A DNA stretch of 64,000 nucleotides, taken from assembly GCF_040250305.1 (NCBI RefSeq), contig NZ_CP158190.1, forward strand, positions 714,001-778,000, written 5' to 3'. Under the pieces are notes generated by a model. The model was not told the origin of the DNA, did not search any database, and saw nothing but the letters and a program-made list of their open reading frames with translations. Made by a program: the position numbers and the translations under genes. The DNA comes from Peribacillus frigoritolerans (GTDB lineage: Bacteria > Bacillota > Bacilli > Bacillales > DSM-1321). Of the stretch, positions 35,624 through 44,796 are shown in pieces; within the stretch, counting starts at the first letter, position 1; the number at the start of each line of letters is the position of its first letter.

Positions 35624-35692
35624 AAAGCGTTTACAATTATATGTAAACGCTTTATAATTCATTTGTACCTATAAATTCATACCAATGAATTT
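35624..35692 (+). promoter_or_regulatory. Promoter, cre and tandem operator of GH3-GH30 gene
   Basis: TTTACA (35630-35635), 17 bp, TATAAT (35653-35658). The palindrome AAAGCGTTTACA...TGTAAACGCTTT (35624-35653) overlaps both elements and matches cre (CcpA) sites. Just downstream (35661-35692) two copies of a 14-bp unit, RTACCWATRAAT-like, cover the start site. The same design is found at 39779-39848, so CcpA repression plus the GntR protein at 43515 is the likely control. The rest of 35450-35942 shows no gene. Confidence 0.8.
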
Positions 35693-35942
35693 AATGTATA
35701 CTTATCAATATGAATTAAAAATGCCAGAATTCCCTTTAATTAAGGATGGAAGTTATTAATGAAGAGCGGCTTTTAAATTCAGAACATTCTGTTTTTTATT
35801 CAATCATCTTCTAAATAATTAGATTAGCAGAAACATATTTCATATCTTTCTTTAAAGGGGGTGACATACATCTTCATTTCGTTTTGAGATTTACCTGGAT
35901 CAGAAGCAAAAAGTAATCTAAATCAAATAATGGAGGAGAAAA

Positions 35943-38900
35943 ATGAGAAAAACCATTTCGATAATAATTTTGTGTATTTTTACCATTACTTTGTTCGTCG
36001 GGAATATACCAGGAACAGTCAAGGCAAAGCAAGCAGGGAAACCATTATACATGAATGAGAAGGCACCTGATGAAGAAAGAGTCAAAGACTTGTTAAAACG
36101 AATGACAATCGATGAAAAGGTCGGTCAGATGATACAGGCTGAGCGAGCCTCAGTAACCCCAAATGATGTAAAGGAATATAAATTAGGTTCGGTATTAAGC
36201 GGGGGAGGTTCTTTTCCGGATGGAAAGGAGGAAAACAGCACCCGTGAAAAGTGGTCAAACTTAGTGGATTCATATCAATCCGGGGCTGTTTCTACCCGAT
36301 TGGGCATTCCACTATTATATGGAGCAGATGCTGTCCACGGTCATAATAACGTAAAAGGCGCTACCATTTTCCCGCATAATATTGGTTTAGGTGCCACTAG
36401 GAATACAGAATTAATAGAGAAAATTGGATATGCTGCCGCATCAGAAATCAAATCTACAGGCGTGAATTGGACGTTTGCCCCGACAATGGCAAATGTCCAA
36501 AACATCCGATGGGGAAGAACGTATGAAGGGTTTGGAGAAAACTCAAAACTTGTTGCCACCATGGGTGCAGCCTATATTGACGGGCTTCAAGGCAAAAACC
36601 TTAAGAAAACGGAAAATGTTCTAGCTACCGCTAAACATTTCATTGGTGAAGGATATACAAAAGGCGGAGTCAATCAAGGTGATGTGACTGAGTATACAGA
36701 AGAAGAGATACTTAAGAATGACAGGAAGATATATGAGGAGGCTATCGAATCAGGAGCCAGAACGGTGATGGCTTCTTTTCATAGTATCGAAGGGTTGAAA
36801 ATGCATGCGAACAAACGGCTGCTTACCGATGTATTGAAGAAGGATATGGGCTTTACGGGATTTGTCATTTCTGATTGGTATGGGATACAGCAAATCACGA
36901 AGGATCAAAATGGGAATGCGGTTTCCGGGTTAAAGCAGCAGATTGACGTGGCAGTGAATGCTGGGGTCGATATGTTGATGCAGCCTGAAAACTGGAAAGA
37001 GACACTTAAACTTACAAAAGAACTGGTGAATGAAAGTGAAATTTCAGAAAAAAGGCTAGATGATGCCGTTACACGGATTCTTCGGGTCAAGTTTGAGTCT
37101 GGTGTTTTTGAAAAACCAATGACAGATCCAAAGTTGGCTAAGTCATTTGGGTCTGAAAAGAACAGGGAAATAGCGCGTCAATCCGTCAGTGAATCTCTAG
37201 TCCTATTAAAAAATGATAAAGTGAATGGTAAACCGATTCTTTCTCAATTAAAGAAAATGGACAAAATATTTGTGGCAGGCAGAAGCGCTGATGATATCGG
37301 AAAGCAGTCGGGTGGCTGGACGATATCATGGCAAGGGAAATCAGGTGATACGACTGAAGGTACGACTATTCTAGAAGGATTAAAAGAAGTTGGTGGAAAA
37401 CAAAAGAAAATCACTTATAACAAACATGGAAGAGGAGCAAAAGGAAATGATGCTGCTATCGTTGTTGTAGGTGAAGAACCATATGCAGAAACTGATGGTG
37501 ATGCCACTGATCTTCATTTAAATCGGATGGATCTATTAACATTGGAGAATGTCCGCAAGGCAGATCCGAATATTCCGATCGTTGTCGTATTAGTATCTGG
37601 CCGGCCGATGATCATTACGGATGAAATGAAGGATTGGTCAGGTCTGGTTGCAGCGTGGCTTCCTGGTACTGAGGGTGCAGGAGTTGCTGATGTCTTGCTC
37701 GGTGTTGAGGAATTTTCAGGTAAATTGCCAGTCAGTTGGCCTTTCTATTTGGAAGACTATGGAAATAGGGAGGACAAAAAGGATTATTTTATGTTTAATT
37801 ATGGATATGGTCTGACGAAGAAGCAGGCTACGCCAAAGCTGCCTGAAAAACCAGAGCTCCCTGAAAAGTCTGGCTTAAAAGTACCAGGGAAAATTGAAGC
37901 AGAGGATTTTGCCGCCCAATACGGATTGCAAACGGAAAATTCATCTGAAGGGTCATTAAATATGGGGTATGCGGATGGAAGAGATTGGTTGGAGTACGAA
38001 ATAAATGTAGAACAGGATGGCCTTTATCAAGCCGATTTTCGTTATGCGGCGAATCTAAGTGGTCAAACCGGGATTAATATCGTTAGCGAAGAAAAGAAGC
38101 TGCTTGGTAAGTTACGAGTCGGATCCACTGGGGGATGGCAAAATTGGGACACATCTACAGTTGACGGCGTCATCTTGAAGAAGGGTAAACAAAAGATCAA
38201 ATTTGAATATATCGAGGGATCATTGAACTTAAACTGGTTCGAATTCAAGCGGGTTGGCAATATTCCGGCAATACCTCCTCCGACTGAGGATGTACCCGCA
38301 GAAGTGATTAAGGCAAAGGCAGTTGAATCATGGATTACGAATGAACGGGAACCAAGTGATGTTGCTTGGTACTTTGATTCCAGGTATCAACGAGGTGATA
38401 AGAAGTTGTCTAAGCAGGAAAAAATGGATATCACCAAACCGGATGCATCAAATCTTACTACCATAAACATTGATCCGACCAAACAATACCAAAGCATATT
38501 GGGGATCGGTTCTTCAATGGATGAGTCGACCGTTCATAATTTGACGAAAATGTCTTCTGATAAGAGACAGGAAGTTCTCGATAAATTGATAGATCCGAAT
38601 AAAGGCATAGGAATGAGCCTTATTCGAACAACGATAGGCACATCTGACTTCACGGCACAGAAATTTTATACGTATGACGACATGCCGCCAGGGAAAACGG
38701 ATGTTAATCTGAAGCATTTTTCAATCCAAAAGGATATCGATTATAAGATTATTGAAACGTTAAAACAAATTAAGGAAATTAATCCGAATGTTACATTCTT
38801 TGCCTCACCATGGAGTCCTCCAGGCTGGATGAAAACGTCTGACAGCATGATCAAAGGACAGGTGAAAGACGAATACCTGCCAATCCTGGCCAAATATTAT

Positions 38901-39686
38901 TTGAAATACTTTCAAGCATATAAGAAACAGGGAATCGATATAAGTGCAATGACCTTGCAAAATGAACCGATGCTGGAGATTGAGTACCCGAGTACCAATA
39001 TGCCTTACAGTCAGGCAGCGGAATTAGCGACACTCCTAAGAAAAGAGCTCGATAACAACGGTTTCAAGCATGTAAAACTTTGGGGATTTGATCATAACCC
39101 AAGTGATACAGGAACATACGCGGAACAATTGTTAAAAGATAAGGGAGCATATGATGCTTTAGATGGTACGGCTTTCCACGATTACGGCGGATCCTTGTCT
39201 GAAATGACTAGATTACACAACTTATTTCCAGAGAAAAACGTGTATTTAACGGAGCGTGCAGTTTGGGGAACGTATGGTGCGGATCGAATTGCACAATATA
39301 TGAGAAACTGGGCGAGGAGTTATAATTCCTGGGTGGTCATGCTGGATAGCGACATTCAAACGCATCAATGGGTGGGTCAGCCGGATCCTACACTATTGAT
39401 TCAAGATTCAGCTGATAGGGATAATTACTGGTTGACTCCGGAATATTATTTAACTGGGCATTTCTCCAAGTTTGTTAAGCCAGGGTTCATCCGTGTTGAA
39501 AGTGATTATGGTTCTTCGGATACGGTTACAAATGTAACATTCTTAAGTCCTGACCAAAAGACACTTGTATCTATAGTTATCAATCAATCCTATGAACCTC
39601 AAAAATTCAAGTTCATTAGCGAGGATGAACAAATCAAGGGTGAGCTGCCGGCCAAATCCGTGGCTACTTACCAATGGCAAAGATAA
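35943..39686 (+). CDS. Secreted GH3-CBM6-GH30 fusion glycosidase
   Basis: A 1247-residue secreted enzyme. Signal peptide, residues 1 to about 28 (ending VKAK). GH3 module, about 35-640: catalytic Asp in FVISDWYG (near residue 310) and GH3 C-terminal part with LPVSWPFY. CBM6-like module, about 645-770: begins GKIEAEDFAAQYG and ends LNWFEFKRV. GH30 module, about 795-1247: acid/base Glu in TLQNEPMLE (near 1005) and nucleophile Glu in YLTERAVWG (near 1103). GH3 releases terminal beta-glucose; GH30 includes endo-beta-1,6-glucanases and glucosylceramidase-like enzymes. A beta-1,6- or mixed beta-glucan such as fungal wall glucan is a likely substrate. It shares its promoter design with the PTS operon downstream. 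Confidence 0.9.
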   Translation: MRKTISIIILCIFTITLFVGNIPGTVKAKQAGKPLYMNEKAPDEERVKDLLKRMTIDEKVGQMIQAERASVTPNDVKEYKLGSVLSGGGSFPDGKEENSTREKWSNLVDSYQSGAVSTRLGIPLLYGADAVHGHNNVKGATIFPHNIGLGATRNTELIEKIGYAAASEIKSTGVNWTFAPTMANVQNIRWGRTYEGFGENSKLVATMGAAYIDGLQGKNLKKTENVLATAKHFIGEGYTKGGVNQGDVTEYTEEEILKNDRKIYEEAIESGARTVMASFHSIEGLKMHANKRLLTDVLKKDMGFTGFVISDWYGIQQITKDQNGNAVSGLKQQIDVAVNAGVDMLMQPENWKETLKLTKELVNESEISEKRLDDAVTRILRVKFESGVFEKPMTDPKLAKSFGSEKNREIARQSVSESLVLLKNDKVNGKPILSQLKKMDKIFVAGRSADDIGKQSGGWTISWQGKSGDTTEGTTILEGLKEVGGKQKKITYNKHGRGAKGNDAAIVVVGEEPYAETDGDATDLHLNRMDLLTLENVRKADPNIPIVVVLVSGRPMIITDEMKDWSGLVAAWLPGTEGAGVADVLLGVEEFSGKLPVSWPFYLEDYGNREDKKDYFMFNYGYGLTKKQATPKLPEKPELPEKSGLKVPGKIEAEDFAAQYGLQTENSSEGSLNMGYADGRDWLEYEINVEQDGLYQADFRYAANLSGQTGINIVSEEKKLLGKLRVGSTGGWQNWDTSTVDGVILKKGKQKIKFEYIEGSLNLNWFEFKRVGNIPAIPPPTEDVPAEVIKAKAVESWITNEREPSDVAWYFDSRYQRGDKKLSKQEKMDITKPDASNLTTINIDPTKQYQSILGIGSSMDESTVHNLTKMSSDKRQEVLDKLIDPNKGIGMSLIRTTIGTSDFTAQKFYTYDDMPPGKTDVNLKHFSIQKDIDYKIIETLKQIKEINPNVTFFASPWSPPGWMKTSDSMIKGQVKDEYLPILAKYYLKYFQAYKKQGIDISAMTLQNEPMLEIEYPSTNMPYSQAAELATLLRKELDNNGFKHVKLWGFDHNPSDTGTYAEQLLKDKGAYDALDGTAFHDYGGSLSEMTRLHNLFPEKNVYLTERAVWGTYGADRIAQYMRNWARSYNSWVVMLDSDIQTHQWVGQPDPTLLIQDSADRDNYWLTPEYYLTGHFSKFVKPGFIRVESDYGSSDTVTNVTFLSPDQKTLVSIVINQSYEPQKFKFISEDEQIKGELPAKSVATYQWQR

Positions 39687-39704
39687 TGAACACCAAAATT
39701 GAAG

Positions 39705-39737
39705 GAAGGGGCCAATCAAAAAGATTGGCTTCTTTTG
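39705..39737 (+). terminator. Terminator after GH3-GH30 gene
   Basis: GGCCAATC and GATTGGCTTC arms, loop of A residues, then TTTT. Confidence 0.75.
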
Positions 39738-39778
39738 TTGCTGAATAAAAACGCATGAAATTATTTGAATAGATGGAA

Positions 39779-39848
39779 TATAAGCGTTTACATTTATGAG
39801 TGTACGTTTTATACTATATTCATACCAATAAATTTGTACCAATAAATA
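39779..39848 (+). promoter_or_regulatory. Promoter, cre and tandem operator of PTS operon
   Basis: TTTACA (39787-39792), 17 bp, TATACT (39810-39815). TATAAGCGTTTACA (39779-39792) matches the cre consensus at all but one base and overlaps the -35. Two 14-bp units, ATTCATACCAATAA and ATTTGTACCAATAA, follow directly (39818-39845). The layout is the same as at 35624. Confidence 0.8.
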
Positions 39849-39882
39849 TAAATCATTCTTATGAAATGGAGGGGTATTTTAG

Positions 39883-40242
39883 ATGCCTTATACTTCTGAA
39901 GAAGATGTACAGATGATCATATTTGGCTTGATTGCTGGAGCGGGAGATGCCAAATCCAACTTTTATCAAGCGATTTCCCTTGTGCGGGACCATAAATATG
40001 AAGAAGCAGAGGATTTGATACATCAAGGGGAAACAGCCTTACTAGAAGCACATAAAGCCCAAACTAGATTAATAACAAATGAGGCAAATGGAAACAAAAC
40101 GGATATTGGCATCTTAATGATTCATGCTCAGGATCATTTAATGAATGCCATTCTAGTGAAAGAACTATTAAACAATCTAATTTCGATGCAAAAAGATATA
40201 AATGCATTAAAAGAAAAATTGGAGGGAAATGACAATGGTTAA
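39883..40242 (+). CDS. PTS lactose/cellobiose-family IIA component
   Basis: A 119-residue all-helical IIA protein of the Lac family. The phosphorylated His is in IHAQDHLM (H81), and the Asp after it (D84) is the metal ligand. It transfers phosphate from HPr to the IIB protein encoded next. Its stop overlaps the IIB start region by 8 bases. First gene of the IIA-IIB-GH1-IIC-gntR cluster. Confidence 0.93.
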   Translation: MPYTSEEDVQMIIFGLIAGAGDAKSNFYQAISLVRDHKYEEAEDLIHQGETALLEAHKAQTRLITNEANGNKTDIGILMIHAQDHLMNAILVKELLNNLISMQKDINALKEKLEGNDNG

Positions 40243-40546
40243 AATCGGTTTGTTCTGTTCGGCAGGAATGTCAACAAGTATGTTAGTGACAAAAATGAAA
40301 AAAGAAGTTCAAGCAAATAGTTTGGAAGTAGAAATCAATGCATATCCAGAATCTGAATTGGAACAGATCGCAGATTCAATTGATGTGGCTCTATTAGGAC
40401 CCCAAGTTAAGTTCCTTCTGTCTAAAGCAAAAGCCGTTTGCGAACCGAAATCGGTTCCTGTCGAGGTGATAAATACAATGGACTATGGCATGATGAACGG
40501 CAAGAAGGTTTTAGAAACAGCATTGAATCTAGTGAAAAAGCAATAG
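40235..40546 (+). CDS. PTS lactose/cellobiose-family IIB component
   Basis: A 103-residue IIB protein with the phosphocysteine loop GLFCSAGMSTSML (C8). It phosphorylates the sugar during passage through IIC. ATG 40235 is 8 bases after GGAGGG. ATG 40229 is too near. It overlaps the IIA gene. Family knowledge suggests cellobiose, chitobiose or gentiobiose-type beta-diglucosides. Confidence 0.93.
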   Translation: MVKIGLFCSAGMSTSMLVTKMKKEVQANSLEVEINAYPESELEQIADSIDVALLGPQVKFLLSKAKAVCEPKSVPVEVINTMDYGMMNGKKVLETALNLVKKQ

Positions 40547-40559
40547 TGGGAGGTACAAC

Positions 40560-41969
40560 ATGAAATTTCCAAAAGACTTTTTATTCGGAGCTGCATCTGC
40601 ATCATATCAAGTGGAGGGTGCCTGGAATGAAGATGGAAAAGGGCTGAGTAATTGGGACGTCTTTTCAAAGATTCCAGGTAAAACATTCGAAAATACAAAT
40701 GGTGATTTAGCGATTGATCATTACCATAGATATAAAGAAGATATAAAACTAATGGCAGAAATGGGATTGGAGTCTTATAGATTTTCAGTTTCCTGGGCGC
40801 GCATCATCCCGGACGGTGACGGTGAAATAAACGAAAAAGGAATCGGATTTTACAATAATGTCATAGACGAATGTTTGAAATATGGAATCGTCCCGTTCGT
40901 TACACTATACCATTGGGATTTACCACAGAGTTTAGAAGCGGACGGGGGCTGGGTGAATAAAAGAACGATACGGGCATTCGCTAAATACGCCGAGGTTTGT
41001 TTCAGGGCTTTCGGTGACAGGGTGAAACATTGGATCACTTTTAATGAAACCGTTGTATTCTGCACATTAGGATATTTGAATGGAGCCCATCCACCAGGCC
41101 TTGTAAACGATCAAAAAAAATACTTTCAAGCTACTCATAATGTATTCGTGGCTCATGCTGAAGCCGTTCAAATCTATAAAAGCTTAAAGTACTACGGAGA
41201 AATTGGCATAACACATGTTTTTAACCCTGCTTTTAGCATTGATGGCAAAGAAGAAAATATTTTTGCCTCGATGCATGCGAATCACTATCAAACATTTTGG
41301 TATTATGATCCGATTTTAAAAGGGGAATATCCAAGTTATGTAGTGGATGCCTTGAAGGAAAAAGGCCTGACACCTGATTGGACAGAAGCAGAGTTGACTT
41401 TGTTGAAGGATACGGCTGATTACAATGATTTCATGGGCTTGAATTATTATCAGCCAGCAAGGGTGGCCAAAATTGATGGAGCGATTGAAAGCACGAAAAT
41501 TGATCGTGATAAGTCGACCGGGAAACCTGGCAACCCATCATTCGACGGTGTATACAGAACGGTCATGATGGAGGATAAAGTATATACAAAATGGGGCTGG
41601 GAAATTTCTTCCGAGGGCTTCTTGGATGGCTTAAGGATGCTGAAGGATCGTTATGGCGATGTAAAACTTTATATCACTGAAAATGGTCTGGGCGACGAAG
41701 ATCCGATCATAGATGGTGAAATTGTCGATGTCCCAAGAATCAAGTATATTGAAGAGCATTTAAAAGTGATTAAAAGCGCAATAAGTGAAGGAATTAACTT
41801 AAAAGGCTATTATGCTTGGTCAGTCATTGACTTATTAAGCTGGTTAAACGGCTATAAAAAACAATATGGTTTTATTTATGTGGATCATAAAAATAATTTG
41901 GAAAGAAAGAAGAAGTTATCGTTCCATTGGTATAAGCACATTATTGAAACAAGAGGAGAAGAGCTGTAA
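40560..41969 (+). CDS. GH1 6-phospho-beta-glucosidase/galactosidase
   Basis: A 469-residue GH1 enzyme. Acid/base Glu is in ITFNETV and nucleophile Glu in YITENGLG. The C-terminal loop SWLNGYKKQYGF keeps the Ser, Lys and Tyr that bind the 6-phosphate in LacG/BglA-type phospho-glycosidases. This points to cytoplasmic hydrolysis of the phosphorylated disaccharide delivered by the PTS. It lies between IIB and IIC, and the hairpin after it (41989) may reduce expression of IIC. Confidence 0.92.
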   Translation: MKFPKDFLFGAASASYQVEGAWNEDGKGLSNWDVFSKIPGKTFENTNGDLAIDHYHRYKEDIKLMAEMGLESYRFSVSWARIIPDGDGEINEKGIGFYNNVIDECLKYGIVPFVTLYHWDLPQSLEADGGWVNKRTIRAFAKYAEVCFRAFGDRVKHWITFNETVVFCTLGYLNGAHPPGLVNDQKKYFQATHNVFVAHAEAVQIYKSLKYYGEIGITHVFNPAFSIDGKEENIFASMHANHYQTFWYYDPILKGEYPSYVVDALKEKGLTPDWTEAELTLLKDTADYNDFMGLNYYQPARVAKIDGAIESTKIDRDKSTGKPGNPSFDGVYRTVMMEDKVYTKWGWEISSEGFLDGLRMLKDRYGDVKLYITENGLGDEDPIIDGEIVDVPRIKYIEEHLKVIKSAISEGINLKGYYAWSVIDLLSWLNGYKKQYGFIYVDHKNNLERKKKLSFHWYKHIIETRGEEL

Positions 41970-41988
41970 CGCTTTCAGACATCATGAA

Positions 41989-42029
41989 AAAGACTGACCT
42001 AATCCATTTCCAGGATAAGGTCAGTCTTA
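41989..42029 (+). terminator. Hairpin between GH1 and IIC genes
   Basis: AAGACTGACCT and AGGTCAGTCTT perfect 11-bp arms without a strong T-run. It is more likely an attenuating or RNA-stabilising hairpin than a full stop. Confidence 0.6.
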
Positions 42030-42069
42030 CTTAGTAAGTATCATTCACTTTTGACTAGGAGGGGTAGTT

Positions 42070-43383
42070 ATGTCGCGTATTGAAAAACTATTCGAGAAAA
42101 TGATGCCTGCATTCATGAAATTTTCAAATGCAAAAGCAACCGTAGCACTTAAGGATGGTTTCGTACTTACGATGCCGTTGACACTTATTGGCTCCATTTT
42201 CTTATTAATAGCAAACCTGCCGATCAAGAATTGGAATAAAATCATGGCTAATTTATTTGGTGCAGATTGGATGGTGCCATTGAATCAAGTTACAGGAGCC
42301 ACCTTTGACATTCTTGCTCTCATAGCCGTTTTTGGAATCGCTTACTCCTATGTGAAAGCAAGCAATATTGAAGCCGTTCCAGCAGGGATAATCGGTATCA
42401 TTTCATTTTTGATTCTCAGCAATTCATTTGTTGAAAGTCCTTCTGGGGAAGTGGTTGGCGGAGTCATTCCTAAAGCCTGGACAGGCGGACAAGGGATGAT
42501 AACATCCATATTGGTAGGGTTGGTTGTCGGTGCGATTTACACATGGTTCATCAAAAAAAATATCAGGATCAAAATGCCGGAAAGCGTGCCATCTGGTGTT
42601 TCAAATGCCTTCTCGGCATTAGTTCCTGGATTTGTGATCATGTTATTATCGATGTTCATTTTCCTCATTTGTGATAAGATTCAAGGCGTATCAATGACTG
42701 AAATCATTTATAAAGTATTACAGATCCCCATGCAAAATCTATCAGATACATTACCTGGAATCATCATTATCATGGCACTAATATCCATTTTCTGGTGGTT
42801 TGGATTACACGGTCCGAATATCGTGATGGGAATCATGGCACCTATTTTAACTTCAAATGCCTTGGCGAATCAAGCTGTCATAGATGCCGGTAACACGCTG
42901 GCCGTAGGCGGAAATGCAAAAATCGTTACGGTTCAGCTAGTGGATATTTACGCGAAATTCGGTGGTGCGGGCATAACATTAGGTTTAATTGCAGCAGCGC
43001 TGCTTGTCGCTAAATCACAGCAAGTGAATCAGTTATCTAAAATGTCCCTGGTTCCAGGTTTATTCAATATTAATGAACCAATCATTTTCGGGCTTCCCAT
43101 CATATTTAACCCTTTAATGATCGTTCCATTTGTTTTGGTTCCTGTCATTGCCGTATTGATGACGTATTTTTCAATTATTTTAGGGTTTATCCATCCATTT
43201 ACAGCGGTACAGGTCCCGTGGACAACCCCGCCAATCATTTCAGGCTTTTTATTATCGGGATGGCAAGGGGCAGTCGTCCAACTAGCTATATTGGGTATGG
43301 CTACCGTGGTATATTTCCCATTCGTTAAAATGCTTGATAAAGTAGCACTGGAACAAGAAACCCCAATTGAAAAAGTTAGTTGA
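42070..43383 (+). CDS. PTS cellobiose-family IIC component
   Basis: A 437-residue membrane transporter with about 10 helices. Blocks WWFGLHGPNIVMGI and PGLFNINEPIIFGLPI are typical of the Lac/Cel IIC family, the latter holding the substrate-binding Asn and Glu. It imports and phosphorylates a beta-disaccharide with IIA and IIB. AGGAGGGG precedes ATG 42070. A terminator follows before gntR. Confidence 0.93.
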   Translation: MSRIEKLFEKMMPAFMKFSNAKATVALKDGFVLTMPLTLIGSIFLLIANLPIKNWNKIMANLFGADWMVPLNQVTGATFDILALIAVFGIAYSYVKASNIEAVPAGIIGIISFLILSNSFVESPSGEVVGGVIPKAWTGGQGMITSILVGLVVGAIYTWFIKKNIRIKMPESVPSGVSNAFSALVPGFVIMLLSMFIFLICDKIQGVSMTEIIYKVLQIPMQNLSDTLPGIIIIMALISIFWWFGLHGPNIVMGIMAPILTSNALANQAVIDAGNTLAVGGNAKIVTVQLVDIYAKFGGAGITLGLIAAALLVAKSQQVNQLSKMSLVPGLFNINEPIIFGLPIIFNPLMIVPFVLVPVIAVLMTYFSIILGFIHPFTAVQVPWTTPPIISGFLLSGWQGAVVQLAILGMATVVYFPFVKMLDKVALEQETPIEKVS

Positions 43384-43396
43384 TTTAAAAAGAAAC

Positions 43397-43452
43397 AGAG
43401 GTTTCTTTACAATCGTTATGAAATAAACTATTGTAAAGAAAACCTCTCTTTT
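43397..43452 (+). terminator. Terminator after IIC gene
   Basis: AGAGGTTTCTTTACAAT pairs with ATTGTAAAGAAAACCTCT, then CTTTT. Confidence 0.85.
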
Positions 43453-43514
43453 AGTCTAAACTATTGTTCGAAAACGTTCGAAATCATTATGTATAGAGGA
43501 AGGTATATGGAAAT

Positions 43515-44219
43515 ATGGGTGTAAAGTATAGAATGGTCGTAGAACAAATGGAGAAAGAAATATTAGATGGAAAATATACATTAAATACTAAGTTACCTAC
43601 TGAAGAAGAGTTGATGAAGAAGTTCGATGTCAGCAGGAATACCATAAGAAAAGCAATCAATATATTGGTTGAACAGGGTTATATATATCAAGTTCAAGGT
43701 AGCGGCATATTCCTAAGGGAATTTTCCAGACCCGGCTGTATTTCTATGAAGGATATGAATGGCTTAACCAAAGAGTTTGCAAAGGATGAAATGACAAGTA
43801 AAGTGCTGAAGTTGGAATTAATAGAAGCTGATGAAAAATTGGCCGAACAAATGAAATGTAATGTGAATACCAAAATCTATAACCTCAAACGGGTTAGGTA
43901 CTTAAATGGTGAACCCATTGTAATAGAAGAATCCTTTTTTAATAAAGACATCATTCCCATTTTAAATAAAGAAATTGCAAATGGTTCCATTTATGAATAT
44001 ATAGTCGAGGATTTAAAGTTGAATATTGGTTTTGCAGATAAAATCATTTCGTGTGAGAAACTAAATGACGATGATGCAAAGCTTTTGGACTTGCAACCAG
44101 GAGATCCGACTTTAATTGTTGAAAATACGGTCTTCTTAAAAGCGGGAGTCGTTTTCGATTTTTCAATTGAGAAATATAATTATACTTCCGCCAAATTATT
44201 AACATTGACCACGAATTAA
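43515..44219 (+). CDS. GntR-family (HutC/UTRA) regulator
   Basis: A 234-residue protein. The N-terminal GntR winged helix includes LPTEEELMKKFDVSRNTIRK (about residues 24-43). The UTRA effector domain covers about 75-230 and ends IEKYNYTSAKLLTLTTN. Such regulators bind the phosphorylated sugar. The tandem RTACCAAT sites at 35661 and 39818 are the likely operators. A diverged remnant of the same gene's end lies at 47334-47400. Confidence 0.88.
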   Translation: MGVKYRMVVEQMEKEILDGKYTLNTKLPTEEELMKKFDVSRNTIRKAINILVEQGYIYQVQGSGIFLREFSRPGCISMKDMNGLTKEFAKDEMTSKVLKLELIEADEKLAEQMKCNVNTKIYNLKRVRYLNGEPIVIEESFFNKDIIPILNKEIANGSIYEYIVEDLKLNIGFADKIISCEKLNDDDAKLLDLQPGDPTLIVENTVFLKAGVVFDFSIEKYNYTSAKLLTLTTN

Positions 44220-44252
44220 TGGGCTTTCGGGATCTGAATGGAAGAGTCGAAA

Positions 44253-44297
44253 CAAAAAAAGAGCGACTGCATTTCTTAGCAATCGCTCTTTTTTTTA
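44253..44297 (+). terminator. Terminator after gntR
   Basis: GAGCGACTGC and GCAATCGCTC arms framed by A-run and T-run. Confidence 0.9.
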
Positions 44298-44399
44298 TTT
44301 CTCGTTCTATAATGATTTTCAGCTATGGAAATAGGGAGCTCAAAATGCTTCACGTTTTTGCAATAGGTCTAAGAAGATTCCAAAATAAATTAAGCATGA

Positions 44400-44545
44400 A
44401 AGTCAGGAAGATAAAAGTTTGGGTTGCTCCCTGGTATTTCGCATAGTTTGCTGCGCCTACCTCTGCAAATTCCCCAGCAATGACCACCAGCTTCGCGTGT
44501 AACATCTCTTTGTCGTACTGATAGATATGGATCCAGCTTCTACAC
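44400..44545 (-). pseudogene. Remnant of a phospholipase D/cardiolipin synthase-type gene
   Basis: On the minus strand one frame reads IHIYQYDKEMLHAKLVVI then AGEFAEVGAANY. This matches the second HxK...GSAN motif of cardiolipin synthases (usual form: Y..GFLHAK, VD.E.A.VGSAN). The Asp after the strand is Ala, and both sides run into unrelated sequence or stops. It is a short decayed fragment. The rest of 44298-44796 shows no gene. Confidence 0.45.
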
Positions 44546-44796
44546 GGTCACCGTTATAGGTACGGTTTTGGCAATGTCCCTGTCTTTGGTGGATTTGTTT
44601 AACTTTTTTCCTCTACTGAAATCACTCTCTTGTTTTTCTTAGATAAAGAATCCTGGCTCATAATGGGAAACAAAAATTATAAACAATAAGAGCGAAAAAA
44701 CTAAGGATTCTGGAATGTTGAACTCAAAAAAACATATTAGGACTATTTAGGGAATAAAATGAATGGAATATTTTGAAGGAAAGTGGGGCAGTGCAT

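Noticed and set aside
44219..44446. 75-codon frame directly after the gntR stop
   Set aside because: It reads through the gntR terminator and has no ribosome site.
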